From assembly GCA_964416925.1 (NCBI GenBank), contig CAYQFQ010000001.1, positions 1 to 46,549 on the forward strand: a DNA stretch of 46,549 bases, given 5' to 3'. This DNA is from CAYQFQ01 sp964416925 (GTDB taxonomy: Bacteria; Patescibacteriota; Minisyncoccia; Phycocordibacterales; GWA1-40-21). This document shows, piece by piece, positions 16,473-25,203 of the stretch; position 1 is the stretch's first letter, and every line of letters starts with the position of its first letter. The notes beneath the pieces were generated by a model that saw nothing but the letters and a program-made list of their open reading frames with translations, did no database searches and was not told the DNA's origin. Made by a program: the position numbers and the translations under genes.

Positions 16473-16916
16473 TTATCTCGCAAATCTGACTGGTATACTT
16501 ATACTGTCATCATTTTGTGGTAACCCTGAAGGATTATCCTTTTTTAATATCAATTCTCCTATTGTTATTGATGTTCCAGTCGCTATATTGAAATCCAAGT
16601 CTGCAGTAAAGTCTACAAATTCTGTTGTCATCCATTCACCGTCCGCAGTAGCAATACCTTGAGACAATACATTACCATTTATATCTTTTAGCTCGATGGG
16701 AAAACTTGCTTCAAAGAACCAAGTTCCTCTAGCTTTCCCAAAAATGTGAAGTGGACTTTTTATTGTAGAATTTGGCTCTGGATAATTAACCTGAATTAAA
16801 TCAGACTTATCTATCACAGGGATTACAACCGCACCTCTTCTACCCCAGTCAAGTGCTAAACCAAGACCTATTACAATGACAGCAATTAATCCAATTATAA
16901 TTATAATATTTCTCAT
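16473..16916 (-). CDS. membrane-anchored Gmad2-domain protein
   Basis: 147 aa. Residues 3-21 form a membrane anchor. The rest is an immunoglobulin-like Gmad2 domain: IQVNYPEPNSTIKSPLHIFGKARGTWFFEASFPIEL region with its diagnostic P-x-x-x-x-I-x-S-P-L-x-I-x-G-x-A-x-G-x-W-x-F-E, DINGNVLSQGIATADGEWMT, and a final strand. Gmad2 was described in spore germination proteins but in CPR it is a general cell-surface module. It starts right at the second inverted-repeat element. Role: envelope protein of unknown partner. Confidence 0.82.
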   Translation of the reverse strand: MRNIIIIIGLIAVIVIGLGLALDWGRRGAVVIPVIDKSDLIQVNYPEPNSTIKSPLHIFGKARGTWFFEASFPIELKDINGNVLSQGIATADGEWMTTEFVDFTADLDFNIATGTSITIGELILKKDNPSGLPQNDDSISIPVRFAR

Positions 16917-17007
16917 CCTGTTAAATACAATTATTTTAATAAAATTATTTTATTGACCTTTGTTGAGATAATCACTTTTTCACATATCCACGTGTAGATT
17001 TAACAGG
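16917..17007. repeat. inverted-repeat element, copy 2 (91 bp)
   Basis: Begins CCTGTTAAATACA (16917-16929) and ends TGTAGATTTAACAGG (16993-17007). The interior is homologous to copy 1 (shared TTTAATAAA and TCACTTTTT blocks). It abuts the ATG of the Gmad2 gene. Two related copies 560 bp apart, each glued to a start codon, indicate a mobile or spreading upstream element. Confidence 0.75.
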
Positions 17008-17017
17008 ACAGGTGTTT

Positions 17018-17389
17018 TCAATTCCCAGAAATCGGTAACTCACAACCACTCAATTTTGAAAGATTTTCTAGACCTTGTTCACCCTCATAGATATTTTCCC
17101 CAATTATCCAAGACGGAAAATTTTTAATCTTTTTTTCAGTACATAAATCTGCATTGTCTGGACACTCAATATATTTTACATATTGGAAAGAACTACCAAA
17201 TCTTTCTTTTTCTGCTTTACAATGTGCACACCACTCTGCACCATACATAGTCACATCTTTACTTGCGAGGCACTTCGCAAAATTATCTAAGTTAACCTTC
17301 GGTCCCCTGTTATTAAAGAAATAAAGACCCCATATTGCTATAATGAGAACTATCGCGACGCTAAGTGAAATGTAGGTATTTTTATTCAT
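17018..17389 (-). CDS. membrane-anchored thioredoxin-like protein
   Basis: From ATG 17389 the protein is 123 aa. One N-terminal membrane span (YISLSVAIVLIIAIWGLYFF) is followed by a thioredoxin-like domain with the redox pair in GAEWCAHCKAEKERF (CxxC near residue 53-56). The cis-proline region is KIKNFPSWIIG. A second Cys pair (CPDNADLC) may form a structural disulfide. It overlaps the stop codon of the upstream helical gene (ATGAATAA). With the CcdA-like transporter two genes upstream, it would form an extracytoplasmic disulfide exchange relay. Confidence 0.85.
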   Translation of the reverse strand: MNKNTYISLSVAIVLIIAIWGLYFFNNRGPKVNLDNFAKCLASKDVTMYGAEWCAHCKAEKERFGSSFQYVKYIECPDNADLCTEKKIKNFPSWIIGENIYEGEQGLENLSKLSGCELPISGN

Positions 17390-17888
17390 TACAACAATCA
17401 ACGAGCTTAGCTACTATATCCTGTAACTTCCAAGGCTTTGCTTCTTCTTCCTTTGACATATCTTTAATCTGACAAATATCCAAAACCTTCAATCTCAAAG
17501 CAAAAAATATTGAATACATTTTGTAAGAATCATCAAAAAATTCTTTTGCGAGTTCTTTTTTACCCTCAGCCAAGAATTTTGTTCCGACTTCCATAAGTCT
17601 GTATGATGATGCAAGTAAGTGTTTTGAAATACACCATGTCTCACCCTCTGTCTTGTCTATCATCCTCTTAAGGAGCTTTGTTCTAAGAGTTCTAACTTCG
17701 TTTAGGACATCAAAGTACTCATCTTTCCCTGTCTTTTCTCCGGTAAAGAAAAGGTGCTCTTCAATCCCAAGAAGATTCATAATGGCAATGCTTAAATCTT
17801 CTTCTGTTGAAAGATCTACAGTTCCAGACTTTCTCATCTCTTCTACCCTTTTGATAACATCTTCAAATTTTGTGATTTTTTCGCTCAT
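17382..17888 (-). CDS. uncharacterised helical protein of the redox operon
   Basis: 168 aa, predicted all-helical and charged (MSEKITKFEDVIKRVEEMRKSGTVDLSTEEDL...). It contains LLGIEEHLFFTGEKTGKDEYFDVLNEVRTLRTKLLKR and a C-terminal VAKLVDCCNE with vicinal cysteines; other Cys are at WCISKH and DICQ. It is located between the CcdA-like and thioredoxin-like genes and overlaps the latter by 8 nt, so it probably works with them. I recognise no named family; a cytoplasmic helper or redox-responsive role is a guess. Confidence 0.7.
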   Translation of the reverse strand: MSEKITKFEDVIKRVEEMRKSGTVDLSTEEDLSIAIMNLLGIEEHLFFTGEKTGKDEYFDVLNEVRTLRTKLLKRMIDKTEGETWCISKHLLASSYRLMEVGTKFLAEGKKELAKEFFDDSYKMYSIFFALRLKVLDICQIKDMSKEEEAKPWKLQDIVAKLVDCCNE

Positions 17889-17919
17889 ATCAATAATTAA
17901 TTAATTTCTAATACTAAGA

Positions 17920-18699
17920 TTATAGCACGAAAATCAAGGCCCCCAAACCTATCATGATTAGCGATAAAATGACTCTAGAACGCTTCGTTCCGCCTCTCCT
18001 CACCTTATCTATAGTTTCAAGCATTTGCTTGTTTGCAACAGCAAATAGAGCGAGAACTAGCGGTAATACGAAGATAAGATTGTATATTATTAAATAGATT
18101 AAACCCCTCATAAAACTCGTCTGGTCGTGCAAAAGACCAAGCACAAAAACATACGGTCCTCCGGTACAAGGGAATTCAAATAGTCCAACAAGTATTCCCA
18201 TTATGAATGATGCAGGTACAGAAGCCTTTTCAATATAGGTAGCTATTTTTTGATGAGTAAATTCTGGTATTTTTAACTTAATCGGAAAATTTGGGAAAAT
18301 ATCCCCAAGAAGACCAATGAATCCAAAAACTATAATAAAGATCGCTCCCACCTTCCCCATTATGTTTGATATACCAAACACATCTAAAACCTTTAGCGCA
18401 CCGAGACCAATCAAAACGTAAGTTAGAAAAATTCCCAATATATATACGAGGCCAATTTTGATAATTTTATCTCTCAGACTTCCAAGGCTAAAAAGAAATG
18501 CGATTGTAAGGAACAATACTGAGAAGGCGCATGGATTTATACTATCCACAAGTGCTGCAGCACCCACAAGAAGTGGTAGCCAACCTTTGAATTCTTTAAT
18601 GCTTGGCAAATCTATATTAATGAGACCGGTAGAAATGAAAACCGTGAGGAGCACAAGTATGGTCAGGGCCAAAATACTAAAGAAAACTTTTTTGTTCAT
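17920..18699 (-). CDS. CcdA/DsbD-type thiol-disulfide membrane transporter
   Basis: 259 aa with an N-terminal span and about six further spans. The two half-channel cysteines are visible in DSINPCAFSVLF (near 57-61) and GLFEFPCTGGPY (near 175-179), the NPC/PCTGG arrangement of CcdA/DsbD. It moves reducing power from cytoplasmic thioredoxin to extracytoplasmic partners. First gene of the operon with the helical protein and the thioredoxin-like protein. No cytochrome c synthesis genes are present, so the role is disulfide control of surface proteins, possibly the Cys-rich pilin in this window. Confidence 0.9.
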   Translation of the reverse strand: MNKKVFFSILALTILVLLTVFISTGLINIDLPSIKEFKGWLPLLVGAAALVDSINPCAFSVLFLTIAFLFSLGSLRDKIIKIGLVYILGIFLTYVLIGLGALKVLDVFGISNIMGKVGAIFIIVFGFIGLLGDIFPNFPIKLKIPEFTHQKIATYIEKASVPASFIMGILVGLFEFPCTGGPYVFVLGLLHDQTSFMRGLIYLIIYNLIFVLPLVLALFAVANKQMLETIDKVRRGGTKRSRVILSLIMIGLGALIFVL

Positions 18700-18724
18700 A
18701 GCTGAAGTCTATCAAAAAAATAGC

Positions 18725-18753
18725 TTGAACAAAAGCCTTTTTTTAGGTATTAT
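18725..18753 (+). promoter_or_regulatory. promoter of tRNA-Gln
   Basis: TTGAAC (18725-18730), a 17-bp spacer and TATTAT (18748-18753), 15 nt before the mature tRNA 5' end. Confidence 0.7.
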
Positions 18754-18768
18754 GAGCATCTTAACCAT

Positions 18769-18839
18769 TGGGGGATCGTCTAATGGTAGGACTTCGCCCT
18801 CTGGAGGCGAGTATTTTGGTTCGAATCCAAGTCCCCCAG
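18769..18839 (+). tRNA. tRNA-Gln (anticodon CTG)
   Basis: Acceptor TGGGGGA/TCCCCCA (U-A first pair as in tRNA-Gln). Anticodon stem TCGCC/GGCGA with loop CTCTGGA gives CTG. T-loop TTCGAAT. Discriminator G followed by CA; CCA not encoded. Confidence 0.95.
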
Positions 18840-19032
18840 CAAATTAAAGGCCGAAAGGCTTTTTTAATTTGCTGGGGGAAGTGAGTGATAGTATCACTCA
18901 CGCCTTGGATTCGAACGCCGGAATACATTTTTCTTAGCAAAGAAAAATATGAGGCGGTGCCTAGACTAATCATACGCGACGGCGTATGATTAAGCCGAAG
19001 GAGAAAGTGTATTCACGTATCCAAGTTCCACA
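18833..19032 (+). repeat. tRNA-trailing hairpin array G
   Basis: A palindrome spans the tRNA-Gln end (18833-18878, GGCC-GAAA-GGCT centre). H1 (18881-18889/18893-18901, arms GTGAGTGAT and ATCACTCAC) sits between the inverted acceptor TGCTGGGGG and the inverted T-arm CTTGGATTCGAACGCCGG. H2 is at 18927-18935/18940-18948 (loop AGCA). H3 is at 18967-18976/18983-18992, with loop region GCGACGGCG. The tail GGAGAAAGTGTATTCACG is nearly identical to that in array A (GGAGAAAGTGTACTCACG). Non-coding. Confidence 0.75.
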
Positions 19033-19149
19033 ATAAACACTCATCAACATATTTGTCAGTACAAATTCTGTCACAACACACAAAGCAAATAAACCTAGAA
19101 ATTATCTGGTGAAAAAACAACAAGATTATCAGATTAAATAATTAAAATA

Positions 19150-20676
19150 ATGGAAACCCCAAAAGGACTTAGTTACAAAATAACAAATCCCGAATACAAA
19201 CTTAACCAAAAAGATTTACAAGAGGCAGAATCTCTTATTAAAGGAATTAATTATGACGAACGCACAACAAGACGGAGAACTGCTTTCATAGGTGACGGTT
19301 ATCGTTATGCATCGGAAGCTGTTCACAAACGTTGGGGATTAAACTATTGTTTTGTCGAGTTAGGACACGAAGAAACTAAAATTAGATATTTTTCTTCCTC
19401 AGTTAATAAACAAGCAGGGCATGTCTGGTGGAATAAGATTAAAAGCGACAATAATTTTATAGACAATATCATTAAAGAAACTACCAGTCTTCTTAAGCTG
19501 GGTGAGCTTAATAGGTATTTAGTTTTTAACGATAATTTTTCAAAATCAGAATTGAGCAAAAATATAATCAATTATCTTAATTGGACTGTTAAAATTCATG
19601 AATTCTCACAAATGTGGGCTGGTATCGATTATCTTAAGGAAATGGTTGACCATGAAGTGAGGGGCAGCTGGAATGGTACAGCAGACGAACTTGACAGGTT
19701 TATCTCTTCGATTTATCTTCCCTCTTCTATACCTCTACCAAACGCAGAAGAACGTGATTTATTGAAACTAGTACATCTAAGTGGTGATGACTTAAACTCA
19801 CAACTTGAAATTCATTTCAACAAATATAAGCATATTACCGTAAGGAATATAGATGACCCATCCTTGAGTTATGAATACTATTTGGATAGATTGCGAAGTT
19901 TAAAGATAGACAGTGAATATGAAAATATAAATAAAAAACTGAGTGATTTTGATAACCAGATAATTACAGCCGACAGACTTGTTAACGAGAGTAATTTACC
20001 AGAAAAAATAAAGAAAAGTATAAGTTTTATTAGATGGTTTTTATTCTTTCGCACTGAAATATCTGATTATTTCAGAATAACGAATGGTGTCTTTAGACCA
20101 GTTTTTTTGGCGCTATCAAAAATTTTTGGTGTATCATTTGAAGAAGTACTTAATATGACATACAAAGAGATTCTAGATTCGCTCGATATGGGATTATCAG
20201 ATAACCAAGAATTAAGAGAAACGATTTCAGATCGTACAAAAAATGGATATGGCTACTTAATCATTACACCACCGTACAAATCTTTTTTGGTTACAGGTAA
20301 AGAGATTGATGCTGTTGATATTTTTTTTAAGAAAAACACAAAGACAGAACAACCAAATACGATCAAAGGGAAATCGGCCTTTAAAGGAATTGTAACATCA
20401 ACAGCTAGAGTCATTATAGACAAATCGAAGGCAAATGAGTTAAAGGAGGGAGAAATTCTTGTTACACCAATGACTTCACCAGAGTTCTTTCATGTTATTA
20501 AAAAGTGTGCAGGTATCATTACTAATGAAGGAGGGATAACAACTCATGCGGCTATAATGGCCAGAGAGTTTAGTCTTCCTTGTGTCACAGGAACTCAAAT
20601 AGCCACGGAAATTATAAAAACCGGAGACAATATTACTCTTGATGCTGATACTGGTATTATTACCATTAACATTTAA
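19150..20676 (+). CDS. PEP-utiliser swivel-domain protein A (no ATP-grasp domain)
   Basis: 508 aa. The last ~100 residues are the phosphohistidine swivel domain of PEP-utilising enzymes: FKGIVTSTARVIIDK, EGEILVTPMTSPEFFHVIKKCAGIITNEGGITTHAAIMAREFSLPCVTG region, with the phosphorylatable His in GGITTHAAI. Just before it, an IFGVSFEEVLNMTYKEI segment resembles the linker of PEP-synthase-like proteins. Residues 1-270 match nothing I know and contain no ATP-grasp motifs, so the nucleotide-binding partner is missing or separate. First gene of a plus-strand island behind tRNA-Gln. Function unknown; a phosphotransfer role is inferred. Confidence 0.8.
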   Translation: METPKGLSYKITNPEYKLNQKDLQEAESLIKGINYDERTTRRRTAFIGDGYRYASEAVHKRWGLNYCFVELGHEETKIRYFSSSVNKQAGHVWWNKIKSDNNFIDNIIKETTSLLKLGELNRYLVFNDNFSKSELSKNIINYLNWTVKIHEFSQMWAGIDYLKEMVDHEVRGSWNGTADELDRFISSIYLPSSIPLPNAEERDLLKLVHLSGDDLNSQLEIHFNKYKHITVRNIDDPSLSYEYYLDRLRSLKIDSEYENINKKLSDFDNQIITADRLVNESNLPEKIKKSISFIRWFLFFRTEISDYFRITNGVFRPVFLALSKIFGVSFEEVLNMTYKEILDSLDMGLSDNQELRETISDRTKNGYGYLIITPPYKSFLVTGKEIDAVDIFFKKNTKTEQPNTIKGKSAFKGIVTSTARVIIDKSKANELKEGEILVTPMTSPEFFHVIKKCAGIITNEGGITTHAAIMAREFSLPCVTGTQIATEIIKTGDNITLDADTGIITINI

Positions 20677-20730
20677 TAAGTTTTGATTTATTTTATATCA
20701 ATGATAATATGAGAATATTGAATATGGTTA

Positions 20731-20760
20731 TTGACAGTTTTCTTGTTTAGGGCCTAAATA
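20731..20760 (+). promoter_or_regulatory. promoter of the HD-domain gene, leaderless type
   Basis: TTGACA (20731-20736), an 18-bp spacer and TAAATA (20755-20760), with ATG only 7 nt later at 20768. Confidence 0.65.
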
Positions 20761-20767
20761 AATTATT

Positions 20768-21928
20768 ATGGAAAATCAAATAGAAAAAAAATTTATCAAT
20801 CCAGAAATTAACGATAAACCAGAATGGAAACTTATAGCTAGGTATGTAAAGTTTTTTCTAGAAAGCAGAACTATGGGAAGACGAGCCCATTCATGGGACC
20901 ATACTTTGTTCACAGCGAAACAATCTCTTGAAATTTTAGATAGATACCACAAAGACCAACCAGCTTCTGATGATGAGAGATTCTCAGTGTTCATCGCTTC
21001 CCTAATCCACGATATTATCCAACCAGATGATATAGTAAACAATGAATTATCTGAGCAAATGGAATCGGAATGGAATTTTAACAAAAGTGGCAGTGAATAT
21101 ACTGAGGGTGTAAAAGCATTAAATTATTTTGTTGATGAACTCAATAGGAAATCTGAAACTTTAAAAACTAGTGACGTCCAAGATAAATTACTAGAGATGT
21201 TAAACAGAAACAAAGATAATATATTAAAAATCTACACTGAAAAAGAAGCCAAGAATTTAAATGAATGGGAAAAAATTGGTGAGTCTTCTAAAGTCTTAAC
21301 TATCTCGGATATCCGTGGAAATTGGAATTCAGACGCAATTGTTAAATTGGCAGTAGCATATACATATATATATGGTAAAGACCCTTCAAAGAAATTAGAC
21401 GGAGACAACCTTATTGATTTACTGTCAACAAAAGTACTGAATAAATTAACTGTCTCGCCAAAAAATAAGGAGGACAACCCAGCCAAGTCGTTTTACTACG
21501 ATTTTTTTCATAATGAGAAAACAGTACAAGAAATCAAAGACATTTCACCAGAAACATATAAAGATTTTTATGAATCTATTAATCAACTCGAGGCCTTAAA
21601 ATTAGAAAAAGGATTACTTGACGATATGCCTGAAATTAAAGATATCTGCAAGAAAAACGGTATCGGAATATTTGGAATGGTTCATTTTTGGCATGATTTC
21701 GAAACTAAACATCACAATTCAACTTCACAAGAAGCGTATGCGGAATTTGTAAAATTTCTTTCTGAGAGGAAAGACGTAGATAGTATCATCGAGAAATATA
21801 ATCTTACTTCTGATGAAGCTGACATATTGAAAAGATTAGATATCGAGACAACAACAATCATGAATAAAATTAAGTCTTTTCAGGACGATCTTACTAATGC
21901 AGAAAACTATTTTGATGTTAAATTATGA
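20768..21928 (+). CDS. HD-domain phosphohydrolase-like protein
   Basis: 386 aa. Residues ~20-100 carry an HD-type metal site: RRAHSWDHTLFTAKQSLEI (first His) and FIASLIHDIIQPDD (HD pair). The remainder is helical, with WNSDAIVKLAVAYTYIYGKDPS and a late AIFGMVHFWHDFETKHHNS-like His-rich segment (GMVHFWHDFETKHHN) that may add metal ligands. HD proteins usually hydrolyse nucleotides or phosphate esters. Its stop overlaps the start of swivel protein B (ATGATTAA), so the two are translationally coupled. Substrate unknown. Confidence 0.78.
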   Translation: MENQIEKKFINPEINDKPEWKLIARYVKFFLESRTMGRRAHSWDHTLFTAKQSLEILDRYHKDQPASDDERFSVFIASLIHDIIQPDDIVNNELSEQMESEWNFNKSGSEYTEGVKALNYFVDELNRKSETLKTSDVQDKLLEMLNRNKDNILKIYTEKEAKNLNEWEKIGESSKVLTISDIRGNWNSDAIVKLAVAYTYIYGKDPSKKLDGDNLIDLLSTKVLNKLTVSPKNKEDNPAKSFYYDFFHNEKTVQEIKDISPETYKDFYESINQLEALKLEKGLLDDMPEIKDICKKNGIGIFGMVHFWHDFETKHHNSTSQEAYAEFVKFLSERKDVDSIIEKYNLTSDEADILKRLDIETTTIMNKIKSFQDDLTNAENYFDVKL

Positions 21929-23028
21929 TTAATTTAGAACAAATCAAAAAAGAAAATTACCAACGAGCATTCTTTTTTAAAAATCTCGGATATCTTTTTG
22001 TTGACTGTGCATTTGCTTGGTATAAAAATAGAGATTTTCTTGCCGTTTATCAAGATGGAATGCTAGGTCAATACATAAGTAACAATGCAGCAGATAAATG
22101 CCTAGAGGATGGGAAAAAAATTTTTAACAGCGAAAGAAATTTTCATCTATTTGAACAAGGTTTTCGTGAAGTAATAAAGGAAATAGAAGAATATTTACCA
22201 AAAGCTAAAAAGTTAGAAGAAGTAAAAATAAACGACTTTTTTGACCTAAGGGCCTTAACCAATAAAACCTTCTATTATTTTGAAAAAACAGAATTTTATT
22301 TTACCGACGGTTGTTATGCCGGGGAGATGAATAAACTACTACAAAAAAATTTATTAACACTTGGTGATGATTTGAAAGTAAAGGCCAGACCACTACTTGT
22401 AGAGTTACTAACAACAATTCCATATAAATTCACTGAAATAATTGCCCAGAAATACAATTTGGACAAAGAAGATATGAAATCTTATTCCTTTGATGAAATT
22501 CAAAAGTTAATACAGATAAATGAGCCGTTAGACCATAAAGTCATTGAAGAAAGAAAAGAATCATACGTGGTTTATTGCGAAAATAAATCAGTTATTTCAC
22601 AGGAGGGAGAAAATAAAAAAATAATATTAAAGAGATTTAAAGAACCAGACTATTCACAGACAACAGAATTTAAAGGTACTGTAGCTAGCAAGGGCAAAGT
22701 TATAGCTAAAGTAAAAGTCATATTACCCGAACTTCATCAAGACTACAATCTTTTTATAAAAAAGTTACATTCAATGGATATGGATCAGGGAGATATTTTG
22801 GTTACAGAGACAACCTCACCTGATTTTGTTCCTTTAATGAAGAAAGCTGGGGGTATTATTGCAAATCAAGGAGGCTTAAATTCCCATGCAGCGATTATGT
22901 CTAGAGAGCTTGGTGTTCCATGCTTGGTAGGAACATATCATGCCACTGATATTTTGAAAACTGGTGATTTGGTTGAACTTGATGCTAACAACGGAGTTGT
23001 TAGAATTTTAGAAAAAATTTCGAAATGA
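21925..23028 (+). CDS. PEP-utiliser swivel-domain protein B
   Basis: 367 aa. The C-terminal ~110 residues form a second phosphohistidine swivel domain: FKGTVASKGKVIAKVKVI, QGDILVTETTSPDFVPLMKKAGGIIANQGG, and LNSHAAIMSRELGVPCLVG with the phosphorylatable His. The N-terminal ~250 residues are a charged helical region unlike protein A (YFFEKTEFYFTDGCYAGEM region) and lack ATP-grasp signatures. Overlaps the HD gene by 4 nt. Two swivel proteins around an HD protein suggest a multi-subunit phosphotransfer enzyme whose parts are normally fused. Confidence 0.8.
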   Translation: MINLEQIKKENYQRAFFFKNLGYLFVDCAFAWYKNRDFLAVYQDGMLGQYISNNAADKCLEDGKKIFNSERNFHLFEQGFREVIKEIEEYLPKAKKLEEVKINDFFDLRALTNKTFYYFEKTEFYFTDGCYAGEMNKLLQKNLLTLGDDLKVKARPLLVELLTTIPYKFTEIIAQKYNLDKEDMKSYSFDEIQKLIQINEPLDHKVIEERKESYVVYCENKSVISQEGENKKIILKRFKEPDYSQTTEFKGTVASKGKVIAKVKVILPELHQDYNLFIKKLHSMDMDQGDILVTETTSPDFVPLMKKAGGIIANQGGLNSHAAIMSRELGVPCLVGTYHATDILKTGDLVELDANNGVVRILEKISK

Positions 23029-23062
23029 GATTCCGTCTTTATAAAACTCACACCTTGATTTT

Positions 23063-23590
23063 ATGCTCACAATAATTTTCGAAGCCCACGGCACAACATT
23101 TGATAACGAAGCACACCTATCATCAGGTCACAATGATGTGGCTCTTTCCCCTCTCGGTGAAAAACAATCTCTTGAAATGGGCGAACGATACAAAGACGAT
23201 CGTTTTGATGCTATTTTTGTATCAGATTTACAACGAGCGGTAAGAAGTGCCGAGATGGGTTTTGGAACTAAATGGCCTATTATAAAAGACGCCAGACTCC
23301 GCGAATGTAATTACGGAGACTTCACCCAACACCCAAGCGAAGAAGTTGATATACAGAAACCACTCAGGATCAATGAACCTTTTCCAAACGGTGAAAGCTA
23401 CACCCAAACAACAGAAAGAATGAAATCTTTTCTTGAAGATTTAAAAAAGAATTATGACGGAAAAAGAGTGATGATAATAGGTCACAGAGCCACACAATAC
23501 GGTCTTGATAATATAATCAATGACGTGTCACTTGAAAAACTCACAACAACTCATTTCAAATGGCAACCAGGATGGAAGTATAATTTCTAG
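23063..23590 (+). CDS. histidine phosphatase family protein (RHG motif variant)
   Basis: 175 aa. The phosphoglycerate-mutase-like fold is indicated by FEAHGTTFDNEA (catalytic His; the usual Arg before it is Ala), LSPLGEKQSLEMGERY, FVSDLQRAVRSAEM, ARLRECNYGDF and the second catalytic His in MIIGHRATQYGL. The Arg-to-Ala/Thr change is known in some natural subfamilies, so the protein may still be active. It follows swivel protein B by 34 nt. Probable phosphate-ester hydrolase; substrate unknown. Confidence 0.85.
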   Translation: MLTIIFEAHGTTFDNEAHLSSGHNDVALSPLGEKQSLEMGERYKDDRFDAIFVSDLQRAVRSAEMGFGTKWPIIKDARLRECNYGDFTQHPSEEVDIQKPLRINEPFPNGESYTQTTERMKSFLEDLKKNYDGKRVMIIGHRATQYGLDNIINDVSLEKLTTTHFKWQPGWKYNF

Positions 23591-23669
23591 TCAAATAATT
23601 TTATTCCTCTATCAACTCAGTTCTAAAATCGAAATAGATTTATCTTTTAACTAGATATATAATAAATAA

Positions 23670-24395
23670 ATGGAACAAATAACTATTAAGGAAACTAATC
23701 TCGAACAAGTTTATAGGCATTCTGAAATCGGAGACTTAGAGGAAGACGCAACATCCTTAATTGAGAAATTAAAAGATAAAATTGATCAAGGATTCTATAC
23801 ACTCTTAGTGAGCGACGAAACGGGAGGGCGATTACCAACCCTTCTTGTTAGATCAATCATAAAAAAAATACATCCTAAAGCTAATTTACAAACGCTTTTT
23901 ATTAATGGAGGAAAAATGCTCCATATGTTAATACAAGACGACAAGCCTGATGAAGAAACAAGCTTCACTGAATATATAAAATTCATCACCGAAGAACACA
24001 ATAATGCATTGGTGGTAACTCAGGTAATGAGATCGGGATCGTCTTTGGCAATTTTAGCTTCAATGTTAAAAAATAGTGGTTGCAACCATGTTGATGTCGC
24101 AACAATTAGATCTGTTTTCGACGATATTATATACAGCGAGGACAAAAACCGAATTGGAAGTGGCGAGGTCTTTATCGGAAAAGAATATGCAGATACAAAT
24201 GAGTTTGATGATAAAAATAGAGAACTATCAGGTGTAACAAAAGTTGAAGGTTCGGTTGTCCATCCTAACTCAATAAAAAAACTTGTTGGTGAAGACGAAG
24301 CAAAAAAACAACAAATACAAGCAACAATAAATGAAGCTCGTGATGATATCAAGATTATGGCGGATCGAATTTACAGAAAAGTTTGGCATAAATAA
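23670..24395 (+). CDS. phosphoribosyltransferase-like protein
   Basis: 241 aa. LLVSDETGGRLPTLLVRSI followed by the segment ALVVTQVMRSGSSLAILAS resembles the PRPP-binding loop of type I PRTases (hydrophobic strand, then a [TS]-rich turn), although the acidic pair of the classic motif is not clear. The C-terminal ~90 residues are charged and helical (KKQQIQATINEARDDIKIMADRIYRK). The -10 box TATAAT (23658-23663) lies 6 nt before ATG. Part of the swivel/HD island. A role in nucleotide salvage or in modifying a nucleotide is plausible; PRTase activity is unproven. Confidence 0.65.
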   Translation: MEQITIKETNLEQVYRHSEIGDLEEDATSLIEKLKDKIDQGFYTLLVSDETGGRLPTLLVRSIIKKIHPKANLQTLFINGGKMLHMLIQDDKPDEETSFTEYIKFITEEHNNALVVTQVMRSGSSLAILASMLKNSGCNHVDVATIRSVFDDIIYSEDKNRIGSGEVFIGKEYADTNEFDDKNRELSGVTKVEGSVVHPNSIKKLVGEDEAKKQQIQATINEARDDIKIMADRIYRKVWHK

Positions 24396-24399
24396 CTAA

Positions 24400-25173
24400 A
24401 TGAAACTAATAACTTTAAACACATGGGGTGGTAGAGCAGGAAAAGAAGGTCTCCTGTCATTTTTTGATAAATATAAATGCGACACGGATGTGTTTTGTTT
24501 ACAAGAAATATGGTCTGCTCCCCACGAACATCTCGAAGGGCTAAATGTTGGTGGAAAGAAACTAGACCATAAAAATATCATGGTTCATGGTGTTCAGGAC
24601 ATCTCTACTCTATTGTGTGATCATAATAAGTATTTCAGACCTCACCTTGCTGACCATTATGGGATAATGATACTTATTGATAATAAATTTGAAATTGTTG
24701 ATGAAGGTGAAGTTTTTGTATATAAACAAAAAGGTTACATACCTGACGGCGATGTTGGTAATCACGCAAGAAATATTCAATATGTCACCACAACATTAAA
24801 TGGTAAGCCAATAACTATAATAAATTTTCATGGATTGTGGAACGGCAAAGGCAAAACAGACACAGAAGACAGATTAAACCAGTCAAAGAATATTATAGAA
24901 TTCACAAAAACCCTAAAGGGAGATTTTATATTGTGCGGGGACTTTAATCTCCTCCCCTCCACAGAAAGCTTAAAACTTTTTGAATCCCACGGACTAAGAA
25001 ATCTAATTAAGGAATACAATATAACTTCTACCAGAACTTCGTTTTATGAGAAACCAGAAAAATTTGCTGACTACGTCTTTGCGACAGAAGGAATAAAGAT
25101 AAATGACTTTAAAGTACTCCCCGATGAAATCTCCGACCATGCTCCCATATTTTTAGATTTTGATATTATTTAA
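24400..25173 (+). CDS. endonuclease/exonuclease/phosphatase (EEP) superfamily protein
   Basis: 257 aa. EEP fold landmarks are in order: LNTWGGRAG (Asn of motif I), FCLQEIW (metal-binding Glu), HYGIMILI, ITIINFHGLWNG, LCGDFNLLPS (Asp/Asn) and the final SDHAPIFLDF (catalytic Asp-His). The family contains DNases and phosphodiesterases acting on nucleic acid, lipid or inositol substrates. The gene begins 4 nt after the stop codon of the PRTase-like gene, so they are co-translated. Which substrate it cuts cannot be told. Confidence 0.87.
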   Translation: MKLITLNTWGGRAGKEGLLSFFDKYKCDTDVFCLQEIWSAPHEHLEGLNVGGKKLDHKNIMVHGVQDISTLLCDHNKYFRPHLADHYGIMILIDNKFEIVDEGEVFVYKQKGYIPDGDVGNHARNIQYVTTTLNGKPITIINFHGLWNGKGKTDTEDRLNQSKNIIEFTKTLKGDFILCGDFNLLPSTESLKLFESHGLRNLIKEYNITSTRTSFYEKPEKFADYVFATEGIKINDFKVLPDEISDHAPIFLDFDII

Positions 25174-25203
25174 ATTTGTTGTCACTTCAAACTTCATCGC
25201 CCT

